A stretch of DNA of 10,443 nucleotides, from assembly GCA_964475955.1 (NCBI GenBank), contig CAYYZY010000251.1, positions 1 to 10,443 of the forward strand, written 5' to 3'. The notes under the pieces were generated by a model. That model was not told where the DNA came from, made no database searches, and saw only the letters and a list, made by a program, of their open reading frames with translations. Positions within the stretch are counted from its first letter, which is position 1. Each line of letters opens with the position of its first letter. Positions 1-7,163 of this stretch are shown piece after piece. Source of the DNA: DATKZH01 sp964475955 (GTDB taxonomy: Bacteria; Planctomycetota; Planctomycetia; Pirellulales; Thermoguttaceae). A program made the position numbers and the translations under genes.

Positions 1-17
1 AGTTGTACAGTTCTGCC

Positions 18-100
18 TCAGGGTGGCCGGGGTCGAGCGCAGCGAGCCCCCGGAATCGCTGCGACTGTGGGCTCGCTGCGCTCGACCACAGGCACCCTGA
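18..100. repeat. Imperfect palindrome with a perfect 17-bp inverted repeat
   Basis: The arm GTCGAGCGCAGCGAGCC at 32-48 is matched exactly by its reverse complement at 70-86. An outer arm TCAGGGTG at 18-25 is matched exactly by CACCCTGA at 93-100. Each pair of arms is separated by 6 unpaired or poorly paired bases, and the central loop is 49-69. The element begins about 55 bases beyond the stop codon of the last gene of the minus-strand operon, so its transcript could fold into a strong hairpin at the operon's 3' end. No U-tract follows it on the minus strand, so a classical intrinsic terminator is not clear. It could also be a dispersed intergenic palindromic repeat (REP-like or MITE-like), which cannot be decided from one copy. 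Confidence 0.7.
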
Positions 101-154
101 ATTGCACAGATCATTCCCGCGCAAGTCTTTATTGCTTTCGCGATCCTTAGTGGT

Positions 155-1192
155 TCAGACGGAGTAGCCATATTGGTCCAACGGCAGGCCCCAGTGCTGG
201 GCGAGGCGCCGATGGTCGTCGCGGGCGTACTGGAGGATCCGCTCCTGCCAGGCGGGCGGGATCGCGGCCCGGGCTTTGGGTTGGGTGCCCGGCTCGGCCT
301 TGCAGTCGAGCGCCAGCAGCCGGTTGCGCACCACCTTGGGACCGCGGCGGTAGAGCGTTCTTCGCATGGGGGAGCGCTCGATCTGTTTCAGCCGCCCGAC
401 CTGCCGCTCGCTCCACCGGTGGTTGGCCCGCCGGCCTTGCAGCAGCCCGACGCCTTCCTCGGCGTCGATGCCGATGAACTCGCAAAGGTCGGCGATCACG
501 GCGTCGGTGTCCCGTACCAGTTGTTCGAACAGGAACACGCGCACCCGGTCCCGGCCGAACACTTCGGCGTAGGCCTCGGCCGTTTCGGCGCAGAGCAGGT
601 GGCCGAAGGCGCCCTTCTGGGGAAGGCTCCACATGGCGTCGAACCATTGTTCGATGCTGAAGTACTTCGGCGCCTCGCCGAAGCGAGCCGCCCAGGGCCC
701 GAGTTTGCGGCTCGGCTTCTGAAACCCTTTGAGGTTCTGGAAATACATGGATTCCACAAAGTCCAATGGTCGGCGCACGATGATCATGGCCTTGCAGTCT
801 CCCAGCAGGTCCCGGAAAAGACGCGCCTGCTTCCGCTTGTGCGACGAACCGCCTGCGGTAAGCCCCTCTTTGGAAAACAGCGGAACGCGCCCGGCCGCTA
901 CCGCCCGAGTGATAAACCGGGAGACCAGGGTTCGGCAGCGCGGGATGCCCGCGGCGCGTCGACCGACCAGGTGAGCGTGCAGCGTTCGGGCGGCACGGGA
1001 GGGATAGAGGTTGCCCTGTCGCTCGTACTTGCCCAGGTAGGCGATCTGCGAATGCTTGGCGAACAGATGTTGCTGCATGCAGGTGGTGGCCGTCTTGGGC
1101 ATCCCCAGGTGGAGGCAGCAGAATCGCTCCGCGCCGAGACGAGGGCGCAAGTCGCGCTCGTCGGTCCGGCCGGCGTTGCCGCAGTGTATCAT
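155..1192 (-). CDS. Stand-alone sulfotransferase, PAPS-dependent family (paralogue A)
   Basis: A predicted cytoplasmic protein of 345 residues that resembles P-loop sulfotransferases, which transfer sulfate from PAPS to a hydroxyl or amine of a glycan or other acceptor. The N-terminal CCLHLGMPKTATT (about residues 25-37) corresponds to the 5'-phosphosulfate-binding loop, and VRRPLDFVESMY (about 139-150, R140 and S148) to the 3'-phosphate-binding motif. It is clearly homologous to the neighbour at 1296-2303: both share GMPKT, the F..H.Q..FLG-like segment, VFLFEQLV, WQERIL and a C-terminal YGYxV. The frame is open further upstream to 1285, but the ATG at 1190-1192 has GGAG (complement at 1199-1202) 6 bases away and gives a length close to the 335-residue paralogue. 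The loop glycine usual in this family is alanine (PKTATT), so activity or donor binding may be altered. It is the last gene of the operon, 103 bases after its neighbour. The acceptor is unknown. Confidence 0.85.
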   Translation of the reverse strand: MIHCGNAGRTDERDLRPRLGAERFCCLHLGMPKTATTCMQQHLFAKHSQIAYLGKYERQGNLYPSRAARTLHAHLVGRRAAGIPRCRTLVSRFITRAVAAGRVPLFSKEGLTAGGSSHKRKQARLFRDLLGDCKAMIIVRRPLDFVESMYFQNLKGFQKPSRKLGPWAARFGEAPKYFSIEQWFDAMWSLPQKGAFGHLLCAETAEAYAEVFGRDRVRVFLFEQLVRDTDAVIADLCEFIGIDAEEGVGLLQGRRANHRWSERQVGRLKQIERSPMRRTLYRRGPKVVRNRLLALDCKAEPGTQPKARAAIPPAWQERILQYARDDHRRLAQHWGLPLDQYGYSV

Positions 1193-1276
1193 CTCGGTCT
1201 CCATGCACGTGGGAGTGCGATTGGCCGCCCTTCGTATCGCGTCGTTGTTGCAATGGCCCTGCGCCGGCCTCGCCTC

Positions 1277-1291
1277 GCCTCGCACCGAGGC
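1277..1291 (-). other. Short GC-rich stem-loop between the two sulfotransferase genes
   Basis: GCCTCG and CGAGGC form a perfect 6-bp stem around a 3-base loop, just after the stop codon (1296-1298) of the upstream gene. No T-run follows on the minus strand, so it is not a complete intrinsic terminator. It might slow transcription or stabilise the upstream mRNA. In DNA this GC-rich such a stem can arise by chance. Confidence 0.25.
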
Positions 1292-1295
1292 TTCG

Positions 1296-2303
1296 CTAGA
1301 CGGGGTAACCGTAGCGCTTTAGGGGCAGATTCCATCGCTCCATCAAACGCCGATTGCCCGCGCGGGTCTTTTCGAGGATCCGCTCCTGCCATCGGTCGGA
1401 GACGGGGGCCCGCGCGCGCGGCCCCTCCGCGAGGGGCTCACCGCGCGGGGAAAGGCCGAGCATGCGGCGCCGCGTCCGCTTGTCGGCGCATCGAAAGAGC
1501 GAAGACCGCACCCAGGAGCCGTGGATCGCGCGGAGGCGGTCGAGTTGCTCCTGGGTCCAACGCGCGTTTTCCTGTCGATTCATCGTATGGGCGACGCCTT
1601 CGCGCACGTCGATCCCGGCGAACCGGCAGATCGCCTCGATGTAGCCGGGCTGGTCTTCGACGAGCTGTTCGAAGAGGAACACGCCCACCGACTCCTCGCC
1701 GAACACGTCGGCGAAGATCTCCACGGCCTCGGCGTACTCCAGGTGGGCCTTCGGCGCGTGGCCGGGCCGGTCCCAATTCTTTTCCAGCCAGCGATCGACG
1801 GGAACATAGCGGAGGCCGGTGCGGAAACTGGCCCGCCCGCCCACGTTGTCGCGCTTGAGGAGCTGGAGATAGAGCGACTCGATCAGTCGTACCGGATGCC
1901 GCAGTCCCACGATGACCCGGCAGTCGCCGAATACCGACTTGAGGTTCTCCGCCCGCTGGCGCTGCACCTCGTGCCGGTCTTCCATGAGCGACTCCCACGA
2001 CCAGACGGGCCGGCGGCCGGTCTCCATCGCGGGGGCGACGGAGTCGCGAAACAGGGCTTTGCATCGCGAGAAGTCGGGGGCGTGCTTGCGATCCCAGATC
2101 AGCTCGTTGAAGAGCGCTTCCACCTGGGGGTCGCGGCACTGCCGGTACTTCTTGCGCCGGCCGATGTAGGTGCCCAGGAATTCAACCTGGGAATGCCGGG
2201 CGAACAGGCAGGTTTGCAGCATCTTGGTGCCCGTCTTCGGCATGCCGATGTGCAGACAGCAAGGCCCCGCGTGCGGCCCGTGAACAGCGCGCTCAGTAAT
2301 CAA
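1296..2303 (-). CDS. Stand-alone sulfotransferase, PAPS-dependent family (paralogue B), TTG start
   Basis: A 335-residue protein resembling P-loop sulfotransferases. CCLHIGMPKTGTK (residues 15-27) matches the 5'-phosphosulfate-binding loop, WSWESL (101-106) the usual strand with an acidic residue, and GLRHPVRLIESLY (133-145, R135 and S143) the 3'-phosphate-binding motif. VFLFEQLV and a C-terminal WQERIL...YGYPV are shared with paralogue A. The start is TTG at 2301-2303. It is supported by a strong GGAGG (complement 2310-2314) 6 bases upstream, and the next in-frame Met lies inside the P-loop, too late for a start. The start overlaps the 3' end of the ABC transporter gene by 11 bases, so translation is probably coupled. 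The loop ends in Lys (PKTGTK) where Thr or Ser is usual. A role in sulfating the product of the upstream glycosyltransferase is inferred from context only. Confidence 0.85.
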   Translation of the reverse strand: MITERAVHGPHAGPCCLHIGMPKTGTKMLQTCLFARHSQVEFLGTYIGRRKKYRQCRDPQVEALFNELIWDRKHAPDFSRCKALFRDSVAPAMETGRRPVWSWESLMEDRHEVQRQRAENLKSVFGDCRVIVGLRHPVRLIESLYLQLLKRDNVGGRASFRTGLRYVPVDRWLEKNWDRPGHAPKAHLEYAEAVEIFADVFGEESVGVFLFEQLVEDQPGYIEAICRFAGIDVREGVAHTMNRQENARWTQEQLDRLRAIHGSWVRSSLFRCADKRTRRRMLGLSPRGEPLAEGPRARAPVSDRWQERILEKTRAGNRRLMERWNLPLKRYGYPV

Positions 2304-4170
2304 GGGAAACCTCCGTGCTCGGGATCGGAAGGGGACACAGGGCGGGCTTCGCGTTCAGGCGGAGTGTGGCCTCGTGGACCTTGCACATCGCCGAATAAGG
2401 GCCGCCGCGGCGAACCAGCTCGTCGTGCGTCCCCTCCTCCACCACGCCTCCTTCGTCGAGAACGAAAATCCGGTCGGCCATCCGGACCGTGGAAAAACGG
2501 TGCGATATGAGAATCGTCGTCCGATCGCGAATCAGCTCGCGGATCCCCTGGTACAAGGCGTACTCCGACTTCACGTCGAGGTTCGCCGCCGGCTCGTCGA
2601 GGATCACGATCGACGGATCGCAGGCCAACGCCCGCGCAATCGACAGCTTCTGCCACTGCCCGCCCGAAAGGTCGTGGTCGCCGAACATTCTTCCCAGCAG
2701 CGTCTCGTATCCGTCGGGCAACGACTGCAACATCTCGTCGACCCGGGCGAGCCCGCCGATCCGGCGTACCTCTTCGGGCCGGCCGAGGAGCCTTCGCCAG
2801 TCGCCGAACGCGATGTTGTCGCCCGCCGTCGCTTCATAGCGGGCCGGACTCTGGAACACGAAGGCCATGCGATCGTGCAGCGACTCGAGCTCGTACTCGT
2901 CGATCGGGACCCCGTCGATTTCGATCCGGCCCTCGGTCACCTCGTACAGCCGGGTCATCAGCTTCGCCAGCGTCGTCTTGCCGACCCCGTTGTGCCCGAC
3001 GATGGCCACGGTCTCGCCGGCGTGAATGGTCAACGACAGCCGTTCGATCACCGGCCGCCGCCCGCGGGGATAGGTGAAGCAGACGTCCTTCAGCTCGATC
3101 CGGCCCCGCATGTCGGAGGCGCTGCGGGCGCCGCGGTTATGGATGCGGGACTTCAGGCCGAGGAACTCGCGGGTGTTGGCGATGTTGAGTTGTGCGTCCC
3201 ACACGGTCGACATCGAACCGGCCAGCGTGGCCAGCGACCCGCGCAACTTGCCGGCGGCGATCCAGAACGTCACCAGCGCCCCGGGGCTGATCGCGCCGGC
3301 GATCGCCTGCCGCGCCAAGAGGATCACCGCCAGCATCAGCACGACGACCGAGACACACATCGACGCGGCGTTGGCCCCCGCCTGGATCCGATAGAACCGC
3401 CGGTTGGCGGAAACGATGTCGCGCATCCGGTCGCGATGCCGGTCGAGCAACAGCGGGGCAAGGCCCAGCAGCTTCGTCGACGGCACGCAGTCGCGCTGCG
3501 TGACCTGCTTCGCGTAGTAGCGGCCCCAGCGCCGGCTGGTCGTCTTGTTCCGCTTGATGTGAAACTGCGTCAGGGAGAGATAGCTCTTGGCGACGATGAA
3601 CGGCAGCCCCAGAACCAGCAGCACCGCCGACCAGAAGGGTTCGATCCAGACGAGCACTCCCGCCAGGCCGACCACCTGGACGACCGACGAAACCACCTTC
3701 AACAGCCCGTCGGCAAATTTCTGGATCGCCTTCCCCGGCTCCTGGTTGGCGCGTTCCAGGATTTCCTGGGTGTTCTTGTCTTCGATCGTGGCCAGGTCGA
3801 GGCCGGCCGCATGGAGGAGGACTTCGCGTTGCATGCGCCAGGTGAGCTCGTCGCCCAGCCTCTGTTTGGCGTACTGCGTTACCGCGCTGCACGAAACCAC
3901 GACCAGCGTGGCGACGCCGGCCAACAGGACCCACATGGTAAGCGACGACAGGTCGGCCGCCCCGCCCTCGAACGACTCCCGGATCGTGTCGACCAGCACG
4001 CCCACGATCACGATGGGGATGGGAGTCAACGCGGCGGCCAGGATCCCGGTCGCCGCCATCGACACGCAGTAACGCGGCCCGGACGACCACGCCTTGGGAA
4101 GCGCGTACTTGATCGTATCCCACAACGCACGGCGACCGAGTCGGGAACGGAATTCCCTACGCAGCAGCAT
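2293..4170 (-). CDS. ABC exporter half-transporter (membrane domain fused to ATPase domain)
   Basis: A 625-residue inner-membrane exporter half with the type I (MsbA/lipid A-drug exporter) architecture, expected to work as a homodimer using ATP to move a lipid-linked or hydrophobic substrate. Hydrophobic segments lie near residues 35-60, 78-97, 157-176, 180-196, 268-287 and 292-308. The ATPase half is complete: Walker A GHNGVGKT (392-399), Q-loop Gln440, signature LSGGQ (501-505), Walker B IVILDE (521-526), and switch His557 in ISHR. The frame is open to 4437, but the extra N-terminus is Arg/Pro-rich shadow of the upstream gene. The ATG at 4168-4170 has GGGAGG (complement 4176-4181) at 5 bases; an ATG at 4186-4188 has only a weak ribosome site. 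The start overlaps the end of the fusion gene by 14 bases. Its place between glycosyltransferase and sulfotransferase genes suggests export of a sulfated glycan or glycolipid (inference). Confidence 0.93.
   Translation of the reverse strand: MLLRREFRSRLGRRALWDTIKYALPKAWSSGPRYCVSMAATGILAAALTPIPIVIVGVLVDTIRESFEGGAADLSSLTMWVLLAGVATLVVVSCSAVTQYAKQRLGDELTWRMQREVLLHAAGLDLATIEDKNTQEILERANQEPGKAIQKFADGLLKVVSSVVQVVGLAGVLVWIEPFWSAVLLVLGLPFIVAKSYLSLTQFHIKRNKTTSRRWGRYYAKQVTQRDCVPSTKLLGLAPLLLDRHRDRMRDIVSANRRFYRIQAGANAASMCVSVVVLMLAVILLARQAIAGAISPGALVTFWIAAGKLRGSLATLAGSMSTVWDAQLNIANTREFLGLKSRIHNRGARSASDMRGRIELKDVCFTYPRGRRPVIERLSLTIHAGETVAIVGHNGVGKTTLAKLMTRLYEVTEGRIEIDGVPIDEYELESLHDRMAFVFQSPARYEATAGDNIAFGDWRRLLGRPEEVRRIGGLARVDEMLQSLPDGYETLLGRMFGDHDLSGGQWQKLSIARALACDPSIVILDEPAANLDVKSEYALYQGIRELIRDRTTILISHRFSTVRMADRIFVLDEGGVVEEGTHDELVRRGGPYSAMCKVHEATLRLNAKPALCPLPIPSTEVSLDY
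2310..2314 (-). promoter_or_regulatory. Shine-Dalgarno GGAGG deciding the TTG start of sulfotransferase B
   Basis: The minus strand reads GGAGG, then 6 bases, then TTG. It lies inside the 3' end of the ABC transporter coding region, and the ribosome terminating at 2295-2293 would be within 11 bases of the new start. This favours termination-reinitiation coupling and fixes the otherwise ambiguous start. Confidence 0.75.
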
Positions 4171-6403
4171 GCCTTCCTCCCACTCCATGGGTCTCGATTC
4201 GTGAAGCCGGGGCGGAAAGATCGCCGCCGTCGCGGCGCTCCGCGGCCGGTGCTTCGGCGCCGCGCGCCTCGAGGACCCGGGCGTAGCAGGCGAACGTCTC
4301 CTCGGCCGTCTTCGGCCAACTGAAATCCAACGAGCGGAACACGGCCCGGTGCGCGAGCCGACGTCGCAGCTCGTCGTCTTCCAGGAGTTGCCGGAGTCGC
4401 TGGCTGATCTGCGGCACGTCGTCGGGGTCGGCCGCAAGCCCGGCCCCCTTCACGATCTCCGGCATGGACGACACGTCGCCGTAGACCGAAGGGACCCCGC
4501 AGCTCATCGCCTCCACCAGCGGCAGCCCGAATCCCTCGTAGTGCGACACGTAACAGAACGCCGCCGCGCCCGAGTAGAGCGCCGGCAGGTCGGCCTCCTC
4601 GACGTGGCCGATCACGCGGATCCGCGGACGTCCGCGAAGCGCTTCGTCCAGCTCCCTCGAATTACCCCACCCGAAAGAGCCGGCGATCACCAGGTTCGCG
4701 CCGAGCCCGGGAGACTCGTCGGTCAATTGGTTGAACGCCCGCACGGCGCCGAGCAGGTTCTTGCGCGGCTCCAGCGTGCACAGCGAGAGGACGTACGGTT
4801 CTTCGGGGATGCCGTAGGCGGACCGCACGCGTCGGAGCTCGGCGGTCCGGCCGACCGGGCGAAAGCGTCGGTCGTCGCATGCTTCGTGAACGACGCGGAC
4901 TCGGGCCGGATCGACGTTCAGGCTCTTCGTCATCTGATCCTTGGTCGACTGCGAGACGGCGATGTAGTCGCAGTCGGCCTGCGCGGCGAAGCGGAGACCG
5001 GCGGAAAGTGAGCGGTTGTTCGAGGCGTTCTGGAACTGGGGACAGACCTCGTGACACAGGTCGTGGACGGTCACCAGAAGCGGCGCCTCGAGCCTCCGGT
5101 AGAGTGACCACGTGTTCGGAAGCGTCAGGTGCACCAGGTCGTATCCCGACAGGCTCTCGGAGAACCAGAGCGGGGCCCAGGAGCCGGAGAGCCGCTCGCG
5201 AAGCTGCGCCAGCTCGTGACGCCGCTTGTGCAGGCTTCGGATTGTTTTCAAGTAGTTGTAGTGGGCCAGATCGCGAAGGCGGTCCCAAGCCGGCCGCGCG
5301 CCCGATTCGCGCAAGTGCCGCCGGTAGACGTTGATCGGGTTCTCGTCGTCGGGCCGGAACAGCTTGTGGATCTTCGACAGCGGGGGCCGCCCCTTTTCGA
5401 CGTCCTCGGTCACGTCGAGAAGCCGGAACGTGCCGCACGCCCCGAACCGCACGTGAAACTCCCAGCCGTCCTTCCGGTCGCGCGCAATGGGCAGCATCGC
5501 CCGCAATAGCTCCTGGACGTATCGCTTGATCCCGTCCATCCGCGGATCAAGCAGCTTCGATCCGTCGATCAGCACGCATTTCTTCGGGCCGGTCTTCCTG
5601 GACGGGCCGCGGCGTCGGGCGGTCGCGCCGGGACCGCGCGAGCCGTTCCGGCCGTCCTTTCGGCAAACGGAAGCGGACTCCCTCTTCGCCTGGGCCACCT
5701 GGCTGGGCTTGCCGGCCGGCGGCTCGACGTAACCGAGCCGGGCCAGCTCCTCCCCGTGCAGGCGGAGAAACGTCCTGTGCAGCCGCTCCGGAAGCTCGTC
5801 CTTCCAGGCCCCCGTGCGACCCCGGCGGAACTTGGCCGTGCGCCAGTGCTCGCGCGTCTTGCTGTCGAAACCGTGCTCCCGCCCGCTGCCGTATTTGAAA
5901 TCCCTCGACTTCAACTGGGCGAAGCCGGGCAGCCGGCCGGTACGCGGCTCGGGGAGTTTCAGCCACGGGCGCAATTGCTCGGCGCAACCGATCGGGTCCG
6001 CAATCAGGTGTTCGAACCGCAGCACGAGCACCGCCCGAGCCGACCAGCGGCGAACGTGCTCGCTCCAGCCGCCGAAGTGGCTTCCGCCTTCGGCCTCGAT
6101 CGCCTCGGCCAGGTTCTCCTCAAAGTTCGTTTCCTGAGCGAGCAGTTGTTTGCGATAGTGGGCCAGCGACACGACGCAGTCGCGCCCGTCGCGCACCAGG
6201 TAGACGGCCGGGATGGACGGGTCCTGCGGAACCAGCTCGTGGGGCAAGAGATGCGTCTTGACGACCGGATAATCGGCGTAGTCGGGGTCGAGCGGGTAGT
6301 CCTTCTCGCGATGGAACGTGCTCGACTCGATGCCGTAGACCTCGTCCAGCACGATGCGGAAGAACGTGCTGCCGGATCGCGGATAGGAAGCCAGCCAAAT
6401 CAT
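4157..6403 (-). CDS. Sulfotransferase-GT4 glycosyltransferase fusion protein
   Basis: A 748-residue two-domain enzyme, probably cytoplasmic. Residues about 1-230 form a SULT-like sulfotransferase domain: YPRSGST (7-13) is the 5'-phosphosulfate-binding loop, RDGRDCVVS (71-79) the 3'-phosphate-binding motif, and RRGRTGAWK (193-201) matches the RKGxxGDWK signature of PAPS-dependent sulfotransferases. A basic, low-complexity linker (about 232-275) follows. Residues about 276-715 are a GT4 glycosyltransferase with GT-B fold: it starts with CVLIDGSKLL, has LCTLEPRKNL (541-550) and the catalytic-type E-x7-E motif EGFGLPLVE (623-631, E623 and E631), with an unusually long N-terminal insert around 320-420. 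The start is the ATG at 6401-6403, immediately before the first motif; the open frame extends to 6553 without recognisable sequence and the ribosome site (GAGTAGG) is weak. It is the first gene of the operon. Sugar donor and acceptor are unknown; sequential glycosylation and sulfation is inferred. Confidence 0.88.
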   Translation of the reverse strand: MIWLASYPRSGSTFFRIVLDEVYGIESSTFHREKDYPLDPDYADYPVVKTHLLPHELVPQDPSIPAVYLVRDGRDCVVSLAHYRKQLLAQETNFEENLAEAIEAEGGSHFGGWSEHVRRWSARAVLVLRFEHLIADPIGCAEQLRPWLKLPEPRTGRLPGFAQLKSRDFKYGSGREHGFDSKTREHWRTAKFRRGRTGAWKDELPERLHRTFLRLHGEELARLGYVEPPAGKPSQVAQAKRESASVCRKDGRNGSRGPGATARRRGPSRKTGPKKCVLIDGSKLLDPRMDGIKRYVQELLRAMLPIARDRKDGWEFHVRFGACGTFRLLDVTEDVEKGRPPLSKIHKLFRPDDENPINVYRRHLRESGARPAWDRLRDLAHYNYLKTIRSLHKRRHELAQLRERLSGSWAPLWFSESLSGYDLVHLTLPNTWSLYRRLEAPLLVTVHDLCHEVCPQFQNASNNRSLSAGLRFAAQADCDYIAVSQSTKDQMTKSLNVDPARVRVVHEACDDRRFRPVGRTAELRRVRSAYGIPEEPYVLSLCTLEPRKNLLGAVRAFNQLTDESPGLGANLVIAGSFGWGNSRELDEALRGRPRIRVIGHVEEADLPALYSGAAAFCYVSHYEGFGLPLVEAMSCGVPSVYGDVSSMPEIVKGAGLAADPDDVPQISQRLRQLLEDDELRRRLAHRAVFRSLDFSWPKTAEETFACYARVLEARGAEAPAAERRDGGDLSAPASRIETHGVGGRHAAA
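4176..4181 (-). promoter_or_regulatory. Shine-Dalgarno GGGAGG deciding the ABC exporter start
   Basis: GGGAGG on the minus strand, 5 bases before the ATG at 4168-4170 and inside the coding end of the preceding fusion gene. It selects this ATG over the in-frame ATG 18 bases upstream and over the longer open frame reaching 4437, and suggests coupled translation. Confidence 0.7.
5579..5710 (-). other. Basic linker between sulfotransferase and GT4 domains, with possible internal GTG start nearby
   Basis: This stretch encodes about 44 residues rich in Lys, Arg, Gly, Ser and Pro with no recognisable motif, joining the two catalytic domains in one open frame. Just after it, at 5573-5575, an in-frame GTG encodes the Val of VLIDGSKLL, the sequence with which free-standing GT4 proteins commonly begin. 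An AGGAAG lies 18 bases upstream of that GTG, too far for an ideal ribosome site, and a closer GAAG is weak. Internal initiation giving a separate GT4 protein is therefore possible but not shown. Confidence 0.45.
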
Positions 6404-7163
6404 CGGCCTACTCGTGTAAGGACAGGAATGGTGTCTTCGACCAGAGGAAAGCTGGCGCCTCCGACCAACGACGCGGTGTTGCCCGAAACCCGACTCGCCC
6501 GCACGCGCTGCCGAACGCCGACGGCCCCCTCCGACGCCGGGCGACGCGCGCAATCCCCGTCTGTCGAGGGAACCGAACGAGGCTTGCCGCAGCCCCTACT
6601 GCGAGAGCGTGCCGGTTGCCAGAACAGGCGAGACATGCTTCGTGATGGGGGCCCCTGCCCACGCCAAAATCGCCGGCGCCGGCGGCAACTGCCTGCGACG
6701 TGATCTCTATCGCGGAGCCCCCCGGGAGAGGTGTTCTTCGCTGCTTGGAACCTCCCAATCTCCCAAGCTACCAGTGCGTGAGTCCTTGGACCCAAGACCT
6801 CCCGTCCGCACAGACGGTATTATCGTTAGAACCCGTACAGTTCCTCACTCTTTCAGCCGGGAAGCGTTCACTTTCGGAGGAAATGGCGGAAGGTCGCCCG
6901 CCCGGATAGGGGGAGGCCCCGCCAACTGCCTCTCCACCGCTGGCGGCGTTTCCGATCGATCCGAACCGGCAGAACCCGCCCAAATCGCACAAATTCTCAC
7001 ATCCCCCTGAGATCCGTCCGATGTAACGGGTGCCCGTCACCTTCTGCCGGGCAACTCGGAAGCGACCCGCCAGCGGGCCCAGCTCCCGGCACCTGCGGCC
7101 CCGAAGCCCGGCTCCTACGGATGCCGGCTGCCTTGGGCCGCTCGTCGGAGAGCGTCTCAGGCC
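6404..7163. other. Divergent intergenic region of about 760 bp, no convincing gene
   Basis: It separates the minus-strand operon from the plus-strand glycosyltransferase and should contain both promoters. Open frames here have Arg/Pro/Ser-rich translations with no family signal. Visible structure: a perfect 14-bp palindrome CGCCGGCGCCGGCG at 6671-6684; a 5-bp inverted repeat CCGTC/GACGG at 6802-6806 and 6813-6817, directly followed by a relatively AT-rich pocket (about 6818-6870); and small GC hairpins near 7026-7037 and 7067-7078. TATTAT at 6818-6823 (plus) and the overlapping GATAAT (minus) resemble -10 boxes, but neither has a good -35 at the right distance. No RNA gene is recognised. Confidence 0.6.

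Noticed and set aside
18..100. CRISPR array or tRNA-like element
   Set aside because: There is only one inverted pair with no regularly spaced direct repeats, and no cloverleaf arms can be drawn.
173..1858. Long plus-strand open frame of 561 codons over the sulfotransferase genes
   Set aside because: It is antisense to two genes with clear family motifs. Its translation is Arg/Pro/Gly-rich without any recognisable domain, as expected for the complement of GC-rich codons.
2374..4323. Plus-strand open frame of 649 codons opposite the ABC exporter
   Set aside because: The minus strand has all ABC ATPase motifs in order. The plus-strand translation is rich in His, Arg, Asp and Gln, has no domain, and is a codon-shadow.
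6404..6553. N-terminal extension of the fusion protein by 50 residues
   Set aside because: The added residues are Arg/Gly-rich without similarity to anything recognisable, while the ATG at 6403 lies exactly where sulfotransferase proteins of this type begin.
6609..7010. Possible 133-residue gene in the divergent intergenic region
   Set aside because: There is no clear ribosome site, composition is Arg/Pro/Ser-rich and no motif is seen. It remains possible but cannot be supported.
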